In this document: positions 57,188-64,000 of the stretch, in pieces | Position numbering within the stretch: position 1 is the first letter of the stretch | How the letters are laid out: the number at the start of each line of letters is the position of its first letter | NCBI GenBank assembly: GCA_036873135.1 | Contig: JAPTYO010000010.1 | Span: forward strand, 18,035,772 to 18,099,771 | DNA: 64,000 nt | Source of the DNA: Clarkia xantiana subsp. parviflora | Lineage: Eukaryota; Streptophyta; Magnoliopsida; Myrtales; Onagraceae | Direction of reading: 5' to 3' | Position numbers and translations under genes: made by a program | The notes under the pieces: generated by a model | Databases searched by the model: none | What the model saw: only the letters and a program-made list of their open reading frames with translations | Told to the model about the DNA's origin: nothing

Positions 57188-58785
57188 GGGTTAACAACCT
57201 ATGAAATTTGGTGTCTGAAGTTTAAAATATTAAAATGGACAGTCTTAGATTTCATTTTTGTTAAAATTTAGTATCTCGGTGTGATTACTTTAGAAAAGCT
57301 AATCCCGACTGTCAAATAGGAGCTCTCAAAATTTAGTATCTAGGAGCTCCCTGTTGGCAAATACCATGGTCAAAACTGCAAAACACAAAAGTTGAGGGAT
57401 CAATTTACAATATTTGAAACTTCAGGGACTAAAATATAAATAGTCAAATTTTGAGTTCTTACATATAATTATATCAAATTATCATGCAAGATATTAACAA
57501 CTCCGAAATTACACGTAAAATCGAGAAAGACGAAAACGTGATTTTAATACTGAGGCCTGTGCTGATCACGGTCTCCTTAAGGCAATTTCGCCCCACTCCA
57601 CCCTCGGATTATTCAAAAGAGTTTAAACACGGGGCGATCACCTCCCAGGATTCAACAGTGTCGTCAAATCGTGTTATGCACGAAACACGCTTGACCGAAC
57701 CGAACTCAATACCTGAACACAACAGGATTTTAATAGAGATGCCGACGACGACGGCAGAAATTCAATATAAGAACAGACTGTAGAACCTGAATGAATAAAA
57801 TAAACAGATACTATAACCTGATAAACGCAGTGGCAGACAAACTCGGAGAGGTAGAAAAATTGTAGAGAGAAAAGAGAAAAGAGAAAATGAATTTCAAAGG
57901 TGTGTTCAAATGTGAAGGATTGATGCTGTATTTATAGGGCAAACAGGCTCCTTCTTCATTAATTTCGAGATTCAGTAAAATATTCTCGACATCAATTCTG
58001 TCCAAAATTGGACACATTAATTATATCAGATTAATCTCGAAATATATCCATAATTAACTGTTACCAAAAATAAATTTTCGGATTCAATGTAGCCACGGTT
58101 CGGTTTAGCAAAACCGAACTCGCGCAAGACTAGCTTTTCGGACCGACATTCGTGTACGCACGTCGCGAGCGCGCACACAAGCCAAGCTTATTGGGGTGGG
58201 TATTCGATCCACTCGACTGCACCCCCTGCGCGCGTGGAGAGAGCCTTCTATCTAGTAAGTTATTACTACTATAAGATGAGTTGCCCAATATAAACTAGTA
58301 AAAACTACTAGAACCAGCAGGTGTGGTACTTGTGATAGCACAAGTAAGTCATGGCAGCTTGTGTTGTCAATTTTCATTCACCCAACTACTTGGGCCAAGC
58401 ACCACATGAAGCCCATCAAGGAGCCAAGTCCAACACTCCCTTCTCGTCACCTTATCGGGATTGTCACCTAAGAAGGTGGCCACATCTGCGCAAGTAAATC
58501 TCGCTCTATTGTCGCTGAAAATCGCTACACGACACTCTGCCGAAAATCTTCTTTCGGATGTTCAAGTTTTAGAAGAAATTTGGCGATTTTATAAAAAGTA
58601 AAGATTGATGAATTGTGAGTGGGTGAATGGGTCGATGGAAATGTTTGAAGGGAGAGGAAAAGAAGCGCGAATATACCAAATTTCAACAAAAATGAAACCT
58701 GAGATAGTCAATTTCAACATTTTAAACTTCAGACACCGAAATCGAACATGGAGCAAACTTTAGATAGTTTATAGGTTTTTAACCC
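57188..58785. mobile_element. Mutator-like MITE split by a solo LTR
   Basis: Ends GGGTTAACAACCTATGAAAT and, as complement, GGGTTAAAAACCTATAAACT are terminal inverted repeats that go on with GGTGTCTGAAGTTTAAAAT in both arms. A perfect 9-bp duplication TTAATTAAT flanks it (57179-57187, 58786-58794). Removing the solo LTR and its duplication leaves about 509 bp without coding capacity. Confidence 0.85.
57352..58435 (-). repeat. Solo LTR (1084 bp) inside the Mutator-like MITE
   Basis: The ends TGTTGG and CCAACA are perfect short inverted repeats, and CTCCC is duplicated on both sides (57347-57351, 58436-58440). The minus orientation is inferred from a TATA box (complement CCCTATAAATACAGC near 57930) followed by a pyrimidine-rich leader. 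No internal element sequence is present, so it is a product of LTR-LTR recombination. Decayed relatives lie at 34593-35400 and about 62640-62960. Confidence 0.8.
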
Positions 58786-58794
58786 TTAATTAAT

Positions 58795-61583
58795 AGGAGG
58801 AGTGGGGATCATTAAAGTATAAAGACTAAATGACTTTTATTTAAGGTTTAAGATATATAGTTGGTGAAGTAGTTAATTCATCTAATTTTGTTGACATGAT
58901 ATCAAATTCTATGTTCTAACCTTTGTGACGCTAAATTAAACATCGCTAAATGGTATTTGGATACTCGTACAAATTACAGTATATATGAAGGTTTTTTTTT
59001 TTGCTTGTAGAGGAATTGTTAATTATGTTAAATATTTCTTTTAATCCGAACAAAATTGATAATGTGGGTTGCTTGTGATTAAAGTAAAAAAAAAAAAAAA
59101 AATTACAGAATTGATCACATCAATAAAAGCATTCATAAGAGTCCATGTATTTAAAAATAAAGTTCTATCCTAATTAACATGAGAGTGAAATCTCATTTTT
59201 CGTGAGTGAAATTTTGTCATTTTTTATATACTTCCCAATTTTTCTTTAACTATGTGACAGTCAAGTGATTTATTTTTTTCTCTAAATTAGACATAATATT
59301 TTTCATAGCTAGCAATTTATTTCACTACCTGAGCTAGCAAATTGTTAAAAAAAAAAAATTCCAACTAACAATTTGCTAATTAACCATTAATTAAAAAAAA
59401 TCCAAGTGATGGTTATAAACATTTATATATTCCCAAAGTCCTAACACAAGTCATCTAGTTGATTAAGCTAGCATTCTACCGCAACATCATATTACAACAA
59501 TAATTAGTGGCTATATGCATGTTAATATTTATCAGTGATGGGAATATATCAATTTCCCACATGATTATCTTAAAAAGGCTTCTATCAAAATATATCTAAA
59601 CTAATTCTCACTTATATCGACATGTTGTCTTTGTCATGATGATTGTTTTTTCATTGTTTTAATAATAAGAAAGAGCTCAAAGACAAAGTCTGGCTGTTGA
59701 AATAGTGTCAAAGTTGTTTGGACCAAAAAAAAGATAGTGTCAAAAATCTGCCTAAAAGATAATAATAGGAAAAAGGAGTAGCATTAAATGGGTTTATATT
59801 TCTTTTGGTGCGGTTATTAGGTAAGCACTGGAAAGTCACACCATATGATCGTCGGCTACCGGGGAGGAGTAGATGCGATGGGAAAGCATGAATATAAGGT
59901 ACGTACAATCAACACAGACACCATTTCATTGTGAAACAAACGCCTGAAGAAGTGCAAATATATGTAATTCTGTATATTATTAATATATATGAATCACATT
60001 TATCAGTGGATGACAGGGTCAAATTCTACTGAAAAAAATATTTATAGCCAGTATTTTATCTATTACAAAATGACATGTAGAAATATATATGTATAATATG
60101 TGAATCACGTGTATTAATGGATGACAGTTTCAAATCTTACCGAGTTTTGATAATAAAAAATATTTTAGTCGGTATCTATTTTATTTATTATGAACTAACT
60201 CAATACGAGTAAAAATTATTTTAAATGTAAAATAAACATATTATAAATATTGTTATTCTAACGAGACTCTTAGCACAATCCTTGAAAACGTGCATTTTCC
60301 CACTAGCAGCATGACTTCTATTGCTACCGATATGATTTTTTTGTAGTGATATACTAGTATAGTATGTACAGTGGACTATATATGTTTGGCTTTCAGAGTA
60401 CATAGTAACGACGGACAACTTGATCATCAAATTTGAAAGTTAAGATTGTAAGTGTTTGTAATATAATAATAATTGATACTATACAACATTAAAACTCATG
60501 TAGATATTTTAAAAGTTAAATTCATGTAACAATTAATTGTAAATTGATTAAATCTTGATTGAGATTTAGTTATTAATCCAAATAAAATCGCGCTCTTTTG
60601 TTTGGAACAAATAATAAGACCGCTCATTTAAAGTTTCTTGGACTGTCTGTTTTTATTCAAAATATGTAATTATTGTTTATTCATACACAATTGGACAGAA
60701 AGTGTTAAAGTATTTTGAAAATAATATGGTATGTCACTAAACTCTAAATATTATTTCAACTCAAAGTTCGATAATATATTATATATATATAAGAGTTGGT
60801 TCATAAAGTTTGAACCCACGACCTACTGGTTCAAACTTAGACTTGATCAGAAAGAATAAGCTGACCCTCAACATTAGTAGAGTTTAAGGCATCAAATGGA
60901 AGGATTCGAACTCACGCCCAGAGACACGCTCTCTGTAAAGTCAAGAATAACTTAACATCGTTGTTCGGATTTAACCTTTTCAAAAGAAGTTGTTTGTATT
61001 GGCCAAAATAAAAAAAAAAAAAAGTTATTTGTACATTCCTCCTTATAGGAAAACAATATGTAAAGGAGAAAGCTAAAGATTATATTCTTTCCTTTAACGT
61101 GATTTTAAAGCGGAATACATAGCAATATCTTAGGATAAAACGGTAAATGGTACATCTAAAGATTTTTCTCAATTCATTGCAATGTGTGTTTTTTATCTAT
61201 ATTCTAATGGGTATATCAAACGGTTGAAAAATCGGCTCAATTAAGCTCATCTCATTTTAACTATTTTTTTTTTTTTTTTTAACAAAGAGGAATGCTGAAA
61301 TAGAGACAAATCTACAAGTAGGGGAAATCAAATTAAAGGGATTCGGTCAAATGAGATCGAATTTAATTAAATTTCATTTTTTTTAGTTGTTATATTATTG
61401 AGAGATATTAAATTATATTTCAAAAAGAGAAAAAAAAAATTTAATGTAGAATCATGATGTGGCTGATTTAAAAGTTGAAAATGAAGTTCAAATTTACTTG
61501 ATTTGAACTTAGTTAAATTGGAAAGCAAATTAAGTATCTGAAAGTGTATACGATAAAGCTAAAAAATTATGAATAGAAGATAA
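58795..61583. other. AT-rich spacer with short duplications
   Basis: No gene seen. 59960-60060 and 60075-60190 are two diverged copies of a unit of about 115 bp (GAATCACGTGTATTAATGGATG type). 60800-60950 contains two short blocks of the kind TTCGAACTCACGCCC. Poly-A and poly-T runs are frequent. Confidence 0.45.
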
Positions 61584-62317
61584 GAGGGTGTTTGGATGGA
61601 TGTAATGTGAGATGTAATCTCACATTACGTCCCACATTACATCAACATTATGTTGTTTGGTTTGTCAAATGACGTACTGTGTATTGTAATGTAATGTCCA
61701 TTATAATCCGAGATTACGTCTAAACTCCAATCAACGTAATGTGAGATTACATCCAAAAACGGATGTAATTTGAGATTACGTTCAACATTACGGACATTAC
61801 AGAGTGTTATTATTTTATTATTATTTACTAAATTGATAAACTATTTTGTATTATCTTTATAGTTATTATGATGATATTATTATTATAATGCACTTGATGT
61901 TCATACAAATTGGGTAAGTTTTTTCATTGTTTTATTATAAAAAATGGTTTGATTAATAGAATTTTAGTAGTTGTGCGTATTGATTTATATATTTAGTCTT
62001 GACATTTCATAAATGACTAGTATTAACCACACACATAATTCTGAAGAAGACAGTTGTTGTCAAAATAAATATTTTTTTTAAATCTTATCATATTAAGATA
62101 TAACATACTCTCATATAAATTAATATAATAATAATAATAAAGTCACATTACAATGCACATTACAACACATACCAAACACTGTAATCTAACATTACACTCC
62201 ACATTACAGCACAACCAAACACTGTAATCTAACATTACAATTAATCTCACATTACGTTTTACATTACTTTTAATCTCACATTTCAAGTAATTACATTACG
62301 TCCATCCAAACGCCCCC
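61584..62317. mobile_element. Tourist-like (PIF/Harbinger) MITE, 734 bp
   Basis: Ends GAGGGTGTTTGGATGGATGT and, as complement, GGGGGCGTTTGGATGGACGT; both continue GTAATGT. The flanking trinucleotide TAA is duplicated (61581-61583, 62318-62320). The body has many GTAATGTGAGATTAC-like words in both orientations, so both arms pair, with an AT-rich middle (61800-62140). TAA duplications with G-rich GTTTGGATG ends are usual for Tourist-like MITEs. Confidence 0.85.
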
Positions 62318-62639
62318 TAAGGGTTTCAGAATATAGGCAAGGTTTGGTCATTCTTTTTTTGGCAAGAAAAGTTGCATCCATTATTATTCATATATGCCAA
62401 TAGATTTTTATAGCCCAATATAGGCCATTGCTTTTTCAATGGAGTCACGATCAGCTTTGCTGGAAAAATATATGGTAATGACTTTACAATTTTCAATTCG
62501 GGGAATGAAAAATTCATATATTTAATGCATCCGGCCATCATAATCTCAATTTCGTCTCGATTCGTTGATTAATGATCAGTAACAACTTCATTAATAGTAA
62601 CATTTCCTTTTGTATTTATGTAGATACCATTTATGCATG

Positions 62640-62960
62640 TCCTAATTCTCTTATATATTCCATTCAAAGTGAAGAATTCTGATATTTCTTTCTCTTTTTC
62701 AGTGCTCGTCATCTTTCTAAGTCGAGTTCAAACGCAAGTCCTGTTATGGTAGAGTTTAGGTAAGGTTATGTTCGTCTAATGGAGCTTCGTGATAGCTCGC
62801 CGCCAGAATATTGTTTTATCTTGGAAGACAATTGCTCATGATTATATTCTAGCACAATTAATGAGTTGATGAATAGGCGGAATTGTTTTAAAGCAACTAT
62901 GATCAGTACGAGACTCTGTGATAATTTATTTGTTCATTTGATTCAGAAAATTCTCATTTT
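62640..62960 (+). repeat. Third, strongly decayed relative of the solo LTR
   Basis: GGCGGAATTGTTTTAAAGCA and the following ATGATCAGTACGAGACTC (62878-62920) parallel 35325-35375 and the complement of 57560-57600. The 70 bases before them can also be aligned, with many changes. Confidence 0.45.
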
Positions 62961-64000
62961 ACGTGCAATATTTTCCAATGTTATCCCTTTCACGAGGATA
63001 TCACTCATTGTTACATAAAGTTAAAATATAATCTGGAAAAAAAAACATAACTTATACCATATCGATATTGGTTCGTGAAGAAAATGAGTTGCATATTGGC
63101 ATATTGTTAGTGCTAGTTTTTTTAATAAAAAGTATCTATCTATATATAATATAATCTTGAAAAGTTTAACAACATGTTGACAAATAAGCTTTTTAAGCTA
63201 TTTTATCTTTCCTAATGTCAAATTAATCATTTTTTATTCGTCCATGTCATGACTTACCATAGTGAATCATAGGTGGCATGCCACATGGTTTAGTTCTAAG
63301 TGCTCCAAAGATCCTTATTCATTCTCAAAGATGTTACAAATTTTTTTGTAACATCACATATCTTTATTTCACATGCATAAGTTACATTATAGTGATTTTA
63401 TGATTTTTTAAGCTTTTTTATGTATTAATTTTCATAGAATACTAAAATAAATATTTCGGAAAATTAGTATGTGAGTCTTTATTAATTTTATATTAACATT
63501 TTTATTATAAAATAGTCTATTGACTAAACTTTCAGTATATTACATATTTTTAATTAAAATAATTAATATATCTACATGTTACTTTAATGTAATTTGATAT
63601 AACCAATCCAAACTATATAATTTATTATGTATGTAAAAAATATACTTATATTATTTTTCATTATAATATTTAAGTTATGAGAATTATTTTTTTGTTTTAT
63701 AAAATATATATAGGTAATACATTTGTAAGGAAGCATATAATGTTGACAAAAGAAAACGATTTTTTTACTCAATTATGTTGGTTCAAATAGGTTGTATATT
63801 ACACTTGCTTATGTGACATCATCTTTTTATATAAGTAGACACTTCAAAATTATTCAAAACTTCCACATGCAATCTTGAAAGATATTATCATTTTTAGTGT
63901 GTTACTTTACATTTAATAATAATAATAATAATAATATAAAAAATAAAATGAATGTTCTATTTGTGCTTAATTTTTGCCATACTCATTTATCTCATAACAT
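62961..64000. other. AT-rich spacer to the window end
   Basis: No gene or element seen. An (ATA)n tract lies at 63918-63934. Confidence 0.5.

Overview
This window is nuclear DNA from a flowering plant, most likely a eudicot. It has split plant genes with GT-AG introns, very AT-rich spacers, and dense nested transposons (copia- and gypsy-type LTR elements, hAT, Mutator-like and Tourist-like MITEs, Helitrons). Only three loci look like host genes: an R2R3-MYB gene (+, 10298-11210, three exons), a microRNA gene whose 5' arm carries what I recognise as miR858 (+, about 46878-47070), and a MOTHER OF FT AND TFL1-like PEBP gene (-, four exons, 54779 down to 48278). Everything else that can be explained is transposon or simple repeat.

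Layout. 1-2775: 3' part of a copia element with an uninterrupted integrase-RT-RNase H frame, running off the left edge. 2775-6947: two 3' halves of another copia family lying back to back, with a decayed RT-RNase H remnant in the middle. 7747-8504: a fold-back Mutator-like element with a 9-bp target duplication. 8514-12572: MYB gene and flanks. 12573-26631: a 14-kb gypsy-type element on the minus strand, probably Tat lineage, with no gag or pol but with CpG-rich tandem arrays and a decayed antisense gene. A gag-pol-less copia-type element (17601-21329) sits inside it, and an 880-bp hAT element (18187-19066) sits inside that one's 5' LTR. 27084-33034: a second large element without coding capacity (copia type, minus) with two families of internal tandem repeats. 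33035-36388: AT-rich DNA with an LTR relic. 36389-39486 and 39617-44020: two non-autonomous Helitrons on the minus strand, the second with a near-perfect 716-bp tandem duplication and unidentified exon-like segments. 46.7-47.1 kb: MIR858. 48.3-54.8 kb: the MFT-like gene. Its intron 3 holds a copia element reduced to gag-protease (49437-52677), which itself contains a 490-bp hAT MITE and a 156-bp MITE; its intron 2 holds a fold-back MULE (53451-54229). 54.9-64 kb: a Helitron 3' end, a hAT MITE, a MULE split by a solo LTR, a Tourist-like MITE and LTR relics.

Biology. miR858 is known to target R2R3-MYB transcripts. The MYB gene here has only a poor match to it at the usual R3 site, so a local regulatory pair is possible but weak. 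The MFT-like gene keeps a complete open frame (177 residues) and correct splice sites despite about 4 kb of nested transposons in its introns, so it is probably functional. Most element boundaries were fixed by target-site duplications read directly from the sequence. No database search was possible, so family names rest on motifs.
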